A stretch of 64,000 nucleotides of DNA from Hydrogenovibrio halophilus DSM 15072 (GCF_000384235.1 NZ_KB913033.1:1929164-1993163), one strand, 5' to 3'. Shown: positions 35,385 through 46,985, numbered from the stretch's first letter. Numbers and translations: made by a program. Notes: a model not told the origin generated them from the sequence alone.

Positions 35385-37277
35385 ATGAGTCAGACCGAAA
35401 CCCATGCGTTTCAGACCGAAGTCAATCAACTGCTCAAGTTGATGATCCATGCCCTTTACAGCAACAAGGAAATCTTTCTGCGCGAGCTGATTTCCAATGC
35501 GTCCGACGCCCTGGACAAGCTGCGTTTCGAAGCCGTGTCCAATGACAAACTGTCCGAAGGCGAGTCCGACCTGCAGATCATCGTCGGCGCAGACAAGGAC
35601 GCACGGACCGTGTCCATTGTCGACAACGGCATTGGCATGACCCGTGACGAAGTGGTGGAAAACATCGGCACCATCGCCAATTCCGGCACCAAAAAATTCC
35701 TGGAAAATCTGACCGGCGATCAGGCCAAAGACAGCCATCTGATCGGTCAGTTCGGGGTGGGCTTTTACTCGTCGTTTATTGTGGCCGACAAGGTCACCCT
35801 GACCACCCGCAAAGCCGGTGAAGATCAGAATACGGCGACCCGCTGGGAGTCCACCGGCGAAGGCGAATACACGCTGGAAACCGTGGAAAAAGCGGAAAAA
35901 GGCACTGAGATCGTTCTGCACCTGAAAGAGGACATGGACGAATTCCTGGAGCCGCAGCGTCTGAAGCACGTGATCACCACCTATTCCGATCACATCAACT
36001 TCCCGATCAAAATGTGGGAAGCGCAAACAGACGACGAAGGCAAAGAAACCGAAGAGAAAACCCTGGAGCAGGTCAACAAAGCCACGGCGATCTGGACCCA
36101 GCCCAAGTCGGAGTTGTCGGACGAGGATTACAATAACTTCTACCAGACCATTTCCCACGACTTTGAAGCGCCTCTGGCGCACATGCACAACAAGGTCGAA
36201 GGCACGCTGGAATACACCTCACTGCTTTACCTTCCCAAACGCGCGCCGTTTGACCTGTATGACCGCGACCGCCGTTATGGTCTGAAGCTGTATGTGAAGC
36301 GTGTGTTCATCATGGACGACGCCGAGCACCTGATGCCGACCTATCTGCGCTTTGTGCGTGGGGTGATTGACTCCAACGATCTGCCGCTGAATGTGTCGCG
36401 TGAAATTCTGCAGAGCAACAAGGTGGTCGACAAAATCCGTGCGGCCTCGGTCAAGCGAGTGCTGGACCAGTTGGGCAAACTGGCCAAAGCCGACGACCCG
36501 AGCGATTACCACACCTTTTGGGATCAGTTCGGCAATGTGATGAAAGAAGGCATCATCGAAGATTTTGCCAACAAAGACAAAATCGCCAGTCTGCTGCGTT
36601 TTGCCTCCACTCACGACACCTCGGTCACCGAACAGCGGGTGTCCTTGGCCGATTACATCGATCGCATGAGCGACGATCAGGAAGCGATTTACTACCTGAC
36701 CGCGGAAACCCACGCCGCCGCACTGGGCAGCCCGCATCTGGAAATGTTCCGTAAAAAGGGCATTGAGGTGTTGTTGCTGACCGACCGCATTGACGAGTGG
36801 GTGGTGTCGCACCTGACCGAATTTGAAGGCAAGCCTTTGAAGTCCGTGGCCGCCGCCGATCTGAAAGAGTTGGACGACGATGCGGACAAGGACTTGACCG
36901 AAGAAGACAAAAAAGCCCGTGAAGAACTGACCGAAAAGGTGAAAAAGGCGATTGAAGATCAGGTGGCCGACGTCAAAATCACCCACCGCCTGACCGATTC
37001 ACCCGCTTGTGTGGTGCCAGCCGAAGGCGACATGACGCCGCAGATGATCCGGATGATGGAACAGATGGGGCAGCCTGTGCCCAAACAGAAGCCGGTGTTG
37101 GAGCTGAACCCCGATCACGCGCTGGTGAAAAAACTGGAAGCATTGGAAGACGAAGCCAAGCTCAAAGAGTGGTCTTTGTTCATGCTGGAGCAGGCGCAAC
37201 TGGCCGAAGGCGATACGCTGGAAAGCCCGGGGGCGTTTATCAAGCGGATGAACACGCTGTTGAGCGAAGTGATCTGA
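35385..37277 (+). CDS. htpG: Chaperone HtpG (Hsp90)
   Basis: A 630-residue Hsp90 homologue. The N-terminal GHKL ATPase shows NKEIFLRELISNASDALDKLR, VDNGIGMTRDEV and the GVGFYSSFIVADKV lid region; the middle domain has RGVIDSNDLPLNVSREILQ; the C-terminal dimerisation domain ends in AFIKRMNTLLSEVI. It has its own promoter region (35217-35384) containing one palindrome copy, and is followed by a strong terminator. Confidence 0.96.
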   Translation: MSQTETHAFQTEVNQLLKLMIHALYSNKEIFLRELISNASDALDKLRFEAVSNDKLSEGESDLQIIVGADKDARTVSIVDNGIGMTRDEVVENIGTIANSGTKKFLENLTGDQAKDSHLIGQFGVGFYSSFIVADKVTLTTRKAGEDQNTATRWESTGEGEYTLETVEKAEKGTEIVLHLKEDMDEFLEPQRLKHVITTYSDHINFPIKMWEAQTDDEGKETEEKTLEQVNKATAIWTQPKSELSDEDYNNFYQTISHDFEAPLAHMHNKVEGTLEYTSLLYLPKRAPFDLYDRDRRYGLKLYVKRVFIMDDAEHLMPTYLRFVRGVIDSNDLPLNVSREILQSNKVVDKIRAASVKRVLDQLGKLAKADDPSDYHTFWDQFGNVMKEGIIEDFANKDKIASLLRFASTHDTSVTEQRVSLADYIDRMSDDQEAIYYLTAETHAAALGSPHLEMFRKKGIEVLLLTDRIDEWVVSHLTEFEGKPLKSVAAADLKELDDDADKDLTEEDKKAREELTEKVKKAIEDQVADVKITHRLTDSPACVVPAEGDMTPQMIRMMEQMGQPVPKQKPVLELNPDHALVKKLEALEDEAKLKEWSLFMLEQAQLAEGDTLESPGAFIKRMNTLLSEVI

Positions 37278-37301
37278 TCAGCCATCTGGCCTTCAGGCAT
37301 A

Positions 37302-37328
37302 AAAAAACCGGCTGCGGCCGGTTTTTTT
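37302..37328 (+). terminator. Intrinsic terminator of htpG
   Basis: AACCGGC/GCCGGTT stem with flanking A and T runs; symmetrical enough to serve the convergent gene at 37352 too. Confidence 0.8.
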
Positions 37329-37351
37329 GTGCCCGTCTAAAAGCAAAAATC

Positions 37352-37633
37352 TCAGACCATCCGCCCCATGTGGCTGTTCCAGAGGCTGCCGAAAATCAAG
37401 CTGAACACAATGCCGGTGATGAATACAATGTACCAATAGCGGCGCATCTTTTTGCTTTGAGTCCGTTCTTCTTCGGTCATGGCGCTTTCATCGGGCCGGT
37501 CCTTGAAAAACACCAGCATCAAACCGATGGCACCAATGAACCCGGCGACGTTGGCCAGATAATGGACTCCGGAAAGCATTGAACCGATGCCCAGCGCCAG
37601 AATGATTGAATACATTATCAGTAGATTTCGCAT
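37352..37633 (-). CDS. Small two- to three-span membrane protein
   Basis: A ~93-residue protein with hydrophobic segments near residues 2-20, 23-41 and 65-85 and a charged linker (EESAMTEEERTQSKKMRR type). The start at 37633 follows AGAGGTG; an ATG six codons upstream is also possible. I do not recognise the family. It converges on htpG with a shared terminator. Confidence 0.6.
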   Translation of the reverse strand: MRNLLIMYSIILALGIGSMLSGVHYLANVAGFIGAIGLMLVFFKDRPDESAMTEEERTQSKKMRRYWYIVFITGIVFSLIFGSLWNSHMGRMV

Positions 37634-37708
37634 AACACCTCTTTGTTTCATGCAGGGAGAAAACGTTGTGGAGCTTGTTCGAGTATTCTAAAAAAATGGA
37701 GGCGGAAT

Positions 37709-38021
37709 ATGTATAAATTATGCTTTTATGTGCCAAAGGTTTACGCAGAAACGGTCAAAACAGCGGTTTTTGATGCAGGCGGCGGGCAAATCGGCAATTA
37801 TGACCGCTGCAGCTGGCAGGTGGACGGCAGCGGACAGTTCCGTCCCCTGGCTGGCAGTCAGCCGTTTCTGGGCCAGGCCGATCAGGTTGAAACCACTGAG
37901 GAGACGCGTGTGGAAATGGTGGTGGCAAAAGACAAAAATCAAAGCCGTGATCATCGCGCTGAAGGAAGCGCATCCGTTTGAAACCCCAGCGTATGACGTG
38001 ATGGAAGTGCTTGATTTTTAA
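37709..38021 (+). pseudogene. NIF3/YqfO-like domain protein with a frameshift
   Basis: The start (MYKLCFYVPKVYAETVKTA) behind GGAGGCGG, and the end (EAHPFETPAYDVMEVLDF) in the next frame, together form one ~103-residue protein of the stand-alone NIF3-type domain. The frames join cleanly at the run of five A at 37934-37938: removing one A gives VVAKDKIKAVIIALKEAHPFET. It is a recent indel, a slippage site or a sequence error; as written the product loses its conserved HPFETP end. Confidence 0.7.
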
Positions 38022-38272
38022 AACAATAGGCGTTTTTACGGAAAGGCTGAGTCGTTTATAAGGGATTATAAAATTTATCTATTAGTATAGGTGGTTTTTA
38101 TATTAGGAAATCGTGATATTGTTTGATAGAATCAAATCGTTGAAGCAATTTTTCAACATCCTCCTCGATTATCGCTTCGCTTATCGGGTCGGACTTTTGA
38201 CCGATCTGGTGGCTTGGAAGCAGACCCCGCAACGCATTGCGTCGTTGGCGGGGTTTTTTTTGCCTGAAATCT
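38022..38272 (+). other. Non-coding stretch with strong terminator; possible small RNA
   Basis: No ORF is evident. An AT-rich promoter-like segment (38060-38100) precedes several hairpin-capable stretches (GTTGAA/TTCAAC near 38139-38157) and ends in a classic terminator, CCCCGC-AACG/CGTTG-GCGGGG then eight T, at about 38226-38264. It may only be the 3' region of the NIF3-like gene. Confidence 0.35.
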
Positions 38273-38287
38273 GATCAGGGTGACGGT

Positions 38288-38995
38288 TTAACGCTTTGGC
38301 GCCTGATCGTCCACCTTGATCAACTGAATGGTGAAAATCAGGGTTTCATTGGGGCCGATGACTTCACCGGCGCCTTTGGAGCCGTAGCCCAAAGCAGGGG
38401 GCACAAAAATTTCCCATTGCGCGCCGGTCTTCATCATTTTCAGGGCTTCGCCCCAGCCTTTGATCACGTCGCTCAGCTGAAACTCAATCGGCGTGCCGCG
38501 TTCAAACGAACTGTCAAAGACGGTGCCGTCAATCAGGCGGCCTTCGTAATGCGCGGTAATGTAATCGTCCTCGGTGGGCGAGCGGCCATCGCCGGACTCA
38601 ATCACGCGGTACTGCAAACCGCTGTTGGTGACTTTGACGCCGTCCTTGTTTTTGTTTTCGGCCAGAAACGCACTGCCTTCCTGCGCATTGGTCTGCCCCT
38701 GTTGTTTGCGGGCTTCTTTCTGGCGATCCAGCACCTGTTGCTTGATTTCATCAATGGCGCTTTGCATTTCGCTTTCACTCAGGCGCGGGTCCTGTCCGGC
38801 AAACACGTCTTCCATGCCCTGAACCAGCGCCGGAATGTCGATGTCGATGCCTTGCTGTTCAAAGTTTTTGGCGATGTCGGAGCCGAGCGTATAGCTGGCT
38901 TTCTGTTTGGTGGATTCGAGCTTGGCTTCGGCCTGCGCCAGAGTGGTGCTCATGGCCAGCAGGATGCCAGCCGAAAGTTGGGTCAATCGTTTCAT
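38288..38995 (-). CDS. FKBP-type peptidyl-prolyl isomerase (FkpA/Mip-like)
   Basis: A 235-residue exported foldase. Signal peptide MKRLTQLSAGILLAMSTTLAQA, an N-terminal helical dimerisation domain (ASYTLGSDIAKNFEQQGIDID to ~110), then the FKBP domain with HYEGRLIDGTVFDSSFERG, VIKGWGEALKMMKTGAQWEI and PPALGYG. A longer upstream frame from a TTG is not a plausible start. A 26-bp perfect palindrome (39015-39040) lies 20 bases before the ATG. Confidence 0.9.
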   Translation of the reverse strand: MKRLTQLSAGILLAMSTTLAQAEAKLESTKQKASYTLGSDIAKNFEQQGIDIDIPALVQGMEDVFAGQDPRLSESEMQSAIDEIKQQVLDRQKEARKQQGQTNAQEGSAFLAENKNKDGVKVTNSGLQYRVIESGDGRSPTEDDYITAHYEGRLIDGTVFDSSFERGTPIEFQLSDVIKGWGEALKMMKTGAQWEIFVPPALGYGSKGAGEVIGPNETLIFTIQLIKVDDQAPKR

Positions 38996-39014
38996 AAAAG
39001 TTGGTTTCCATATG

Positions 39015-39040
39015 AAAAACCACCAGGCCTGGTGGTTTTT
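39015..39040. repeat. 26-bp perfect palindrome extending the ACCAGGCCTGGT core
   Basis: The 12-bp core (39022-39033) is extended on both sides to a perfect 26-bp palindrome with A5 and T5 ends. It is the longest version in the window and lies in the leader of the FKBP gene, so it may also act as an operator or hairpin. Confidence 0.9.
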
Positions 39041-39230
39041 GGGTTGAAGGTTGAATAAACCCGGAAAATTCATAAATGATGCACCATCTCGCTTGCCCCT
39101 TGATTCCACAAGAAATATTTCTTCAGTCGGTCGTAATCGTTGATACGACACTCCTTCAGAAATTTCCTTGTGAAAACAATTGCCTTCGCGATATTGGCGC
39201 AAATTTATGAAATTTCCGGGTTAAATCGGG

Positions 39231-40250
<1,020 letters not shown>

Positions 40251-40339
40251 TTATGCTAAAATTCTAACGTTTTTCATCCTTCCCTGCATTGAAAATAATG
40301 TGCAGCTAACGTGATTGGTCAATAAGGTTCAGGTCAGGC

Positions 40340-42901
40340 ATGGCGTTCAAACCAGCGGGTTTCAAAAAAGACAAAGCGCACTCAGAAGACGCCGATCTGG
40401 CAGTCAATGAGCCGATGAGTGTCCACTGGCTGGTCAAGGACACCATTTTTCTGGTGTGTTCGGCGCTGGCGCTGTTTATGTTTGCCGTGCTCTTTACCTA
40501 TCACCCCGGTGACCCGGCGTTTGATACGGTCGAATCCATCACCGGGATCGATAACGTCGGCGGCTACACCGGGGCCTGGCTGTCGTCGTTCATGCTCTAT
40601 TTTCTGGGCGTTTTTGCGTTTCTGATTCCGGTGGGACTGCTGATTTCGGCGGTGGTGACCCTGAAAATCCGCGTGGGCCGTGAAGTCAATCTCAACCGCT
40701 TTTTCGCCAGTCTGTTCGGGCTGGTGCTGATGGTGATTGCCGGTTCCGGGCTGTCAACGCTCTATCTGGAGCCCGATCTGGGGTGGGTGGCGCTGCCGTT
40801 TTCTGGCGGCGGGGTGCTGGGCTATGAGCTGTCCAGCTGGTTGATTGCCCAGGTCGATCTGCTGGGGACCACGCTGGTGCTTCTGACCGTGTTTGTGATC
40901 GCCTTCAGCCTGTTTACCAGTTATTCGTGGATGACCATTATGGATCACACCGGGCAACTGGCCAGATGGCTTTTTGACCAGGCCTGGCAATTTGGCCAGT
41001 CCGGAATGGCCTGGGGCCGTGAACAGTGGGCTCAGCATGGTGAACCGATGCAGGCCACCGCCAGTGCGGCTTCCGAACGGGAGACAGACGGGTCTTCCCG
41101 TTCCGGCCCGGCGATCATTCTGCCGTCGGAAACCGACGAAAAAGGCAAACGCACCAAACCCCGAGTCATTGCCGCGCTGGCCAAAAAAGTCAAAGCCAAA
41201 ACGCCCAAATTACAGGCCGACGAAGCGGCTCAGCGCGATGTGGATGAGCAGCACAAAGACGGCCCTGATCTGACGCCCAAAGCGAAATCCACTGGCAAAG
41301 GCGCAGGCAAGGGGGCCGACAAGAATGGCGATCAAACACCTGAATCCAGCGCTTCCGGGGTCACGGTCAAAAAACGGGCTTCGGCCAGTGAAACCGTGCC
41401 TGACCAGTCCAGCGGCGAGTTGCCGGGCGTGGACCTGCTCAGCCCGGTGCCGGATTACGACGAAGGCTTCAGCGAAGCCGAACTCAAGTCGTTGTCGGCC
41501 CAGCTGGAAGAGCGTCTGAAAGAGTTCGGGGTGACGGTGCAGGTGGAAGCGGTGCAACCCGGCCCGGTGGTGACGCGGTTTGAAGTCCTGCCTGCGCCCG
41601 GCGTCAAAGTGAACCAGATCAACAATCTGTCCAAGGATCTGGCGCGGGTGCTGTCGGTCAAATCGGTGCGGGTAGTGGACGTGATTCCCGGCAAATCGGT
41701 GGTGGGGATTGAAATCCCCAACGACGAGCGCGAGGTGGTCAGCTTTCGCGAGATGATCGCGTCGGAGACCTTTCAGAATGCCAAATCGCCGCTGACCGTG
41801 GCGCTGGGCAAAGACATCGCCGGCAAGCCGGTGGTGGCCGACATTTCCAAAATGCCGCACCTGCTGGTGGCCGGGACCACCGGCTCGGGCAAATCGGTCG
41901 GGGTCAACAGCATGATTCTGAGCATGCTCTACAAAAGCACGCCGGACGAAGTGCGCATGATCATGGTCGATCCCAAAATGCTGGAACTGTCGGTGTACGA
42001 AGACATTCCGCACCTGCTGACCCCGGTGGTGACCGACATGTCTGAAGCGGCCAACGCCCTGCGCTGGAGCGTGTTTGAAATGGATCGGCGTTATCAGTTG
42101 ATGGCCAAGCTCGGGGTGCGCAACATCGCCGGGTTCAATGCCAAGGTGCAGGGCGCGATCGACAAGGGCGAACCCATTGTGGACCCGCTGTACAAACAGA
42201 GCGCCAATTTCGGCATGGAGACTTCGGAGCCGCCGCCGACGCTGGAACCTTTGCCCTACATCGTGGTGGTGGTGGACGAATTCGCCGACATGATCATGGT
42301 GGTGGGCAAAGAGGTGGAACAGCTGATCTCGCGCATTGCCCAGAAGGCGCGGGCAGCGGGCATCCACCTGATACTGGCGACCCAGCGACCTTCCGTGAAT
42401 GTGATCACCGGCCTGATCAAGGCCAATATTCCGACCCGAATGTCGTTTATGGTCAACACCAAAATCGATTCGCGCACCATTCTGGATCAGGGTGGGGCCG
42501 AAGAGCTGCTGGGCATGGGCGACAGTCTGTACATGCCACCCGGCACCGGTTCGCCCAAGCGGGTGCATGGCGCGTTTGTGTCGGATGAGGAAGTGCATGC
42601 GGTGGCCGATTTTGTCAAATCCCAGGGCGCGCCCCAGTATCTGGAGTCGGTCACGCAGGGACCGCAGGCCGATGGCAACGACACTCTGGAAAAAGACGCC
42701 GAACAGGATGCGCTCTACGATCAGGTGGTGGCGTTTGTGGTCGACAACCAGAAGGTCTCGGTGTCTTCGGTGCAGCGCCATTTCAAAATTGGCTATAATC
42801 GGTCGGCCCGCATTGTCGAGGCCATGGAAAAAGCCGGCATCGTCTCGCCGATGAAAGGCAATGGCAACCGCGACGTACTGGTGCCGAAATCACACGAATA
42901 A
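40340..42901 (+). CDS. ftsK: DNA translocase FtsK
   Basis: An 853-residue septal DNA pump. Four N-terminal membrane helices (residues ~30-190), a low-complexity linker rich in Lys, Ala and Asp (~235-370), then the RecA-type motor with Walker A GTTGSGKSVGVN, Walker B YIVVVVDEFADM, and the C-terminal gamma winged helix (VSVSSVQRHFKIGYNRSARIVEAMEKAGIV split across ~815-845) that reads polar KOPS sequences. A palindrome copy (40977, Asp-Gln-Ala-Trp) lies where the membrane part meets the linker. Confidence 0.95.
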   Translation: MAFKPAGFKKDKAHSEDADLAVNEPMSVHWLVKDTIFLVCSALALFMFAVLFTYHPGDPAFDTVESITGIDNVGGYTGAWLSSFMLYFLGVFAFLIPVGLLISAVVTLKIRVGREVNLNRFFASLFGLVLMVIAGSGLSTLYLEPDLGWVALPFSGGGVLGYELSSWLIAQVDLLGTTLVLLTVFVIAFSLFTSYSWMTIMDHTGQLARWLFDQAWQFGQSGMAWGREQWAQHGEPMQATASAASERETDGSSRSGPAIILPSETDEKGKRTKPRVIAALAKKVKAKTPKLQADEAAQRDVDEQHKDGPDLTPKAKSTGKGAGKGADKNGDQTPESSASGVTVKKRASASETVPDQSSGELPGVDLLSPVPDYDEGFSEAELKSLSAQLEERLKEFGVTVQVEAVQPGPVVTRFEVLPAPGVKVNQINNLSKDLARVLSVKSVRVVDVIPGKSVVGIEIPNDEREVVSFREMIASETFQNAKSPLTVALGKDIAGKPVVADISKMPHLLVAGTTGSGKSVGVNSMILSMLYKSTPDEVRMIMVDPKMLELSVYEDIPHLLTPVVTDMSEAANALRWSVFEMDRRYQLMAKLGVRNIAGFNAKVQGAIDKGEPIVDPLYKQSANFGMETSEPPPTLEPLPYIVVVVDEFADMIMVVGKEVEQLISRIAQKARAAGIHLILATQRPSVNVITGLIKANIPTRMSFMVNTKIDSRTILDQGGAEELLGMGDSLYMPPGTGSPKRVHGAFVSDEEVHAVADFVKSQGAPQYLESVTQGPQADGNDTLEKDAEQDALYDQVVAFVVDNQKVSVSSVQRHFKIGYNRSARIVEAMEKAGIVSPMKGNGNRDVLVPKSHE

Positions 42902-42940
42902 AAGTCCCGGTTGAGCGGGCTCATACGAAAAGGAATGCGA

Positions 42941-43600
42941 ATGCCGACATGGATCAGGAAAAACACAGCCGGGCGGACAGGCCAATGGGTTCTGACGCTG
43001 GGTATGTGGCTGTTTGCGTCCACGTCCGTTTGGGCGGAGCGCGCCGACATTGCTCACCTGGATGCGTTTCTGGATTCGCTGGAAACCTATCAGGCTGATT
43101 TTGTGCAGACGCAGCCGGACGAATCGACGTTTTCCCAGAATCGCTCGGAAGGGCATTTTGTGCTGGAGCGTCCCGGTCTGCTGAAATGGGTGTACCAGTC
43201 GCCCACGTCCCAGACCATTGTGGTGGACGGGCAGAACGTGTGGATATGGGATCAGGACTTGGATCAGGTTACGGTGCAGAATCTGAACGAACTGGAACGC
43301 GATTTTCCACTGAGTTGGCTGCTGTATGACGCACCGCTGACCGAACGTTTTACCATCATCGCCGGGTCGGTCAAAGACGGGGTGCACTGGTTCAATCTGC
43401 AGCCTCGCGAAGGCACGTTTTTTCAGAGTCTGGAAGTGGCGCTGGATGAAAACGGGCGGCTGGTTCAGTTGTGGATGTATCAATCTTCGGACAACATCAC
43501 CAAGGTGCGTTTTGAAAACATCCAACAGAATGCACCGGTTGCGATGGACCAGTTCCGTTTTCAACCCCCGAAAGGGGTGGACGTGATCGGGCTGGAGTAA
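42941..43600 (+). CDS. lolA: Outer-membrane lipoprotein carrier LolA
   Basis: A 219-residue periplasmic chaperone moving lipoproteins to the outer membrane. Signal peptide ending TSVWA, then the LolA pattern LDSLETYQADFVQTQ, SEGHFVLERPGLLKWVY, IVVDGQNVWIWDQDLDQVTV. I chose the ATG at 42941, six bases after AAGGA. It follows ftsK as in many gammaproteobacteria and is followed two bases later by rarA. Confidence 0.93.
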   Translation: MPTWIRKNTAGRTGQWVLTLGMWLFASTSVWAERADIAHLDAFLDSLETYQADFVQTQPDESTFSQNRSEGHFVLERPGLLKWVYQSPTSQTIVVDGQNVWIWDQDLDQVTVQNLNELERDFPLSWLLYDAPLTERFTIIAGSVKDGVHWFNLQPREGTFFQSLEVALDENGRLVQLWMYQSSDNITKVRFENIQQNAPVAMDQFRFQPPKGVDVIGLE

Positions 43601-43602
43601 GC

Positions 43603-44991
43603 ATGGAGTTTCAAGCCTACCAGCCCTTGTCCGACCGTCTGCGCCCCAGCACCCTGGCCGATTACGTGGGTCAGGGGCATCTGCTGGGGCCGGGTCGGGC
43701 GTTATCGCGCATGTTTGACAGTGGTCGCCTGCATTCGATGATTTTCTGGGGGCCGCCGGGCACCGGCAAAACCACCCTGGCGCGTTTGATTGCGCACCAG
43801 TCCGATTTGCAGTTTCTGAACCTGTCGGCGGTGCTGGACGGGGTCAAGGAAGTGCGTCAGGCGGTGGTGCAGGCGCAGAAACAGCGCGACCAGTTCGGGC
43901 AGGGCACGCTGCTGTTTGTGGACGAAGTGCATCGGTTCAACAAGGCGCAGCAGGACGCGTTTTTGCCGTATGTGGAAGACGGCACCTTTGTGTTCATCGG
44001 TGCCACCACCGAAAATCCGTCGTTTGAACTCAATAACGCCTTGCTTTCCCGGGCGCGGGTGTATGTGCTGCGCTCGCTGGAACGGGACGATCTGGCGCAG
44101 GTGCTGAACCGGGCGCTGACATTGCTCAGCGACGATCTGGGGCATCCGCTGGCGGTGACCGAAGAAGCGCAAAAAGCCCTGATTGATTACGCCGATGGCG
44201 ACGCACGACGTCTGCTCAACGTGCTGGAACAATCGGTGGATTTTGCCGAGCCTTTTGCGACGCTGGAGACGGACGAAACCCTGCCGCCATCAATCCAAAA
44301 CCCAACCCAAAACTTACCAGGCCTGGTGGTTTTGACCCTGAACCATTGCACCGAGGTGCTTCAGGGCGGGGTGCGGCGTTTTGACAAGGGCGGCGAAGCG
44401 TTTTACGACCAGATTTCGGCCCTGCACAAAAGCGTGCGCGGCTCGGCCCCCGACGCGGCGCTGTACTGGCTGACCCGAATGCTGGACGGTGGCGTGGACG
44501 CGCGCTATCTGGCGCGGCGTCTGATCCGCATGGCCAGCGAAGAAATCGGCAATGCCGACCTCAAGGCGCTTGGGGTGGCGGTGGACGCCGCCGAAGCCTA
44601 CGAACGCCTGGGGTCGCCCGAAGGCGATCTGGCACTGGCACAGGCCGCGGTCTATCTGGCGGTGGCTCCCAAATCCAATGCGGTCTACAGCGCCTACAAA
44701 ACCGCGCTGAAAGACGTGAAAACGCATGGTTCGGAGGAAGTGCCGTTGCATCTGCGCAATGCCCCGACCAAGCTGATGAAGCAGCTGGATTACGGCGAAG
44801 GCTATCGCTACGCCCACGATGAGCCGGAGGCGTATGCGGCCGGCGAAACCTATTTTCCGGAGACCATGCCCGAGCGCCGCTATTATCAGCCGGTGCCCAG
44901 AGGGCTGGAAATCAAAATCATGGATAAAATGCAGCGACTGGCACAGATGGATCAGGCCTCCAACCGGCAACGTCGCAAAAAGGACGCATGA
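43603..44991 (+). CDS. rarA: Replication-associated recombination protein RarA
   Basis: A 462-residue AAA+ clamp-loader-like ATPase acting at stalled forks. LRPSTLADYVGQGHLLGPG, Walker A FWGPPGTGKTTLARL, Walker B TLLFVDEVHRFNKAQQD, sensor ATTENPSFELN, and the C-terminal helical part QISALHKSVRGSAPDAALYWL. Residues ~225-246 (DETLPPSIQNPTQNLPGLV) look like an extra linker and include the palindrome copy at 44316, read as Leu-Pro-Gly-Leu-Val; relatives are shorter here as far as I recall. Confidence 0.93.
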   Translation: MEFQAYQPLSDRLRPSTLADYVGQGHLLGPGRALSRMFDSGRLHSMIFWGPPGTGKTTLARLIAHQSDLQFLNLSAVLDGVKEVRQAVVQAQKQRDQFGQGTLLFVDEVHRFNKAQQDAFLPYVEDGTFVFIGATTENPSFELNNALLSRARVYVLRSLERDDLAQVLNRALTLLSDDLGHPLAVTEEAQKALIDYADGDARRLLNVLEQSVDFAEPFATLETDETLPPSIQNPTQNLPGLVVLTLNHCTEVLQGGVRRFDKGGEAFYDQISALHKSVRGSAPDAALYWLTRMLDGGVDARYLARRLIRMASEEIGNADLKALGVAVDAAEAYERLGSPEGDLALAQAAVYLAVAPKSNAVYSAYKTALKDVKTHGSEEVPLHLRNAPTKLMKQLDYGEGYRYAHDEPEAYAAGETYFPETMPERRYYQPVPRGLEIKIMDKMQRLAQMDQASNRQRRKKDA

Positions 44992-45395
44992 TGGGATTGC
45001 ACTGGACACAGTTGATGATGGTGGCCTTCGGCGGGGCCCTGGGGGCAATGAGCCGCTTTGCGCTTTCCCACTGGGTGTATGCCTGGTTGGGGCGCGGTTT
45101 TCCCTGGGGCACGCTGGCGGTCAATGTGCTGGGGGCGTTTGCCCTGGGCATGCTGGTGATGGCGTTCATGTCCAAATGGCCGACCTCGGTCGAGGTCAAA
45201 ACCTTTTGGGTGGTGGGCTTTCTGGGCGCGTTTACCACCTTTTCCACGTTTTCGCTGGAAACCTATCAGTTGCTGCAAACCGCGCACTGGTGGAAGGCCG
45301 GGGCCAATATTGCCCTGAATGTGGTCGTGACATTGCTCGCCATCGGTGCCGGTCTGGCGCTGGGGCGCTGGTTGTTTGGCTCCTCAGCGGGCTGA
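44988..45395 (+). CDS. crcB: Fluoride exporter CrcB/Fluc
   Basis: A 135-residue four-helix dual-topology channel for fluoride. The family motifs GGALGAMSRFALS, GTLAVNVLGAFALG and GFLGAFTTFSTFSLE are intact. It overlaps the rarA stop by four bases. No crcB riboswitch is visible because it lies inside an operon. Confidence 0.93.
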   Translation: MMGLHWTQLMMVAFGGALGAMSRFALSHWVYAWLGRGFPWGTLAVNVLGAFALGMLVMAFMSKWPTSVEVKTFWVVGFLGAFTTFSTFSLETYQLLQTAHWWKAGANIALNVVVTLLAIGAGLALGRWLFGSSAG

Positions 45396-45504
45396 AACAC
45401 AGAAGAATCAAGTAAGAACCAAAAACACCGAATTTTGTCATGAGCCTTTTGTCTGTGATCAGAGAGCTCGTCATATCAAATGAAAACACTGAACGGGGAA
45501 ATAA

Positions 45505-46794
<1,290 letters not shown>

Positions 46795-46842
46795 TGGTCC
46801 GGTCACAACCTGGCCATAAAACCGAAATTTTTTGATAAAACC

Positions 46843-46876
46843 GGGCGCTGACGGTTGCAATTTCGGGTCAGCGCCC
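46843..46876. promoter_or_regulatory. 10-bp perfect inverted repeat covering the tRNA-Ser promoter
   Basis: GGGCGCTGAC (46843-46852) and GTCAGCGCCC (46867-46876) flank a 14-base loop containing the -35 box and abut the -10 box. It could be the serS terminator, without a T run, or an operator. Confidence 0.5.
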
Positions 46877-46882
46877 TATAAT
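46855..46882 (+). promoter_or_regulatory. Promoter of tRNA-Ser
   Basis: TTGCAA (46855-46860), 16-bp spacer, TATAAT (46877-46882), about 12 bases before the mature tRNA. Confidence 0.75.
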
Positions 46883-46894
46883 ATCCACCCATCA

Positions 46895-46985
46895 GGAGGA
46901 CTGGCTGAGCGGTCGAAAGCGACGGTCTTGAAAACCGTTGTAGGTTAGTAGCCTACCTGGGGTTCGAATCCCTAGTCCTCCACCA
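46895..46985 (+). tRNA. tRNA-Ser (anticodon TGA)
   Basis: Acceptor stem GGAGGAC/GTCCTCC with encoded CCA at the 3' end, D-arm CTGAGCGGTCGAAAG, anticodon loop CTTGAAA (TGA, reads UCA/UCG-type serine codons), a long variable arm typical of class II tRNA, and T-arm GGTTCGAATCC. Confidence 0.95.

Noticed and set aside
39015-39040. The 26-bp palindrome as an intrinsic terminator
   Set aside because: It has no loop, and it lies in the leader immediately upstream of the FKBP start with no gene ending there.
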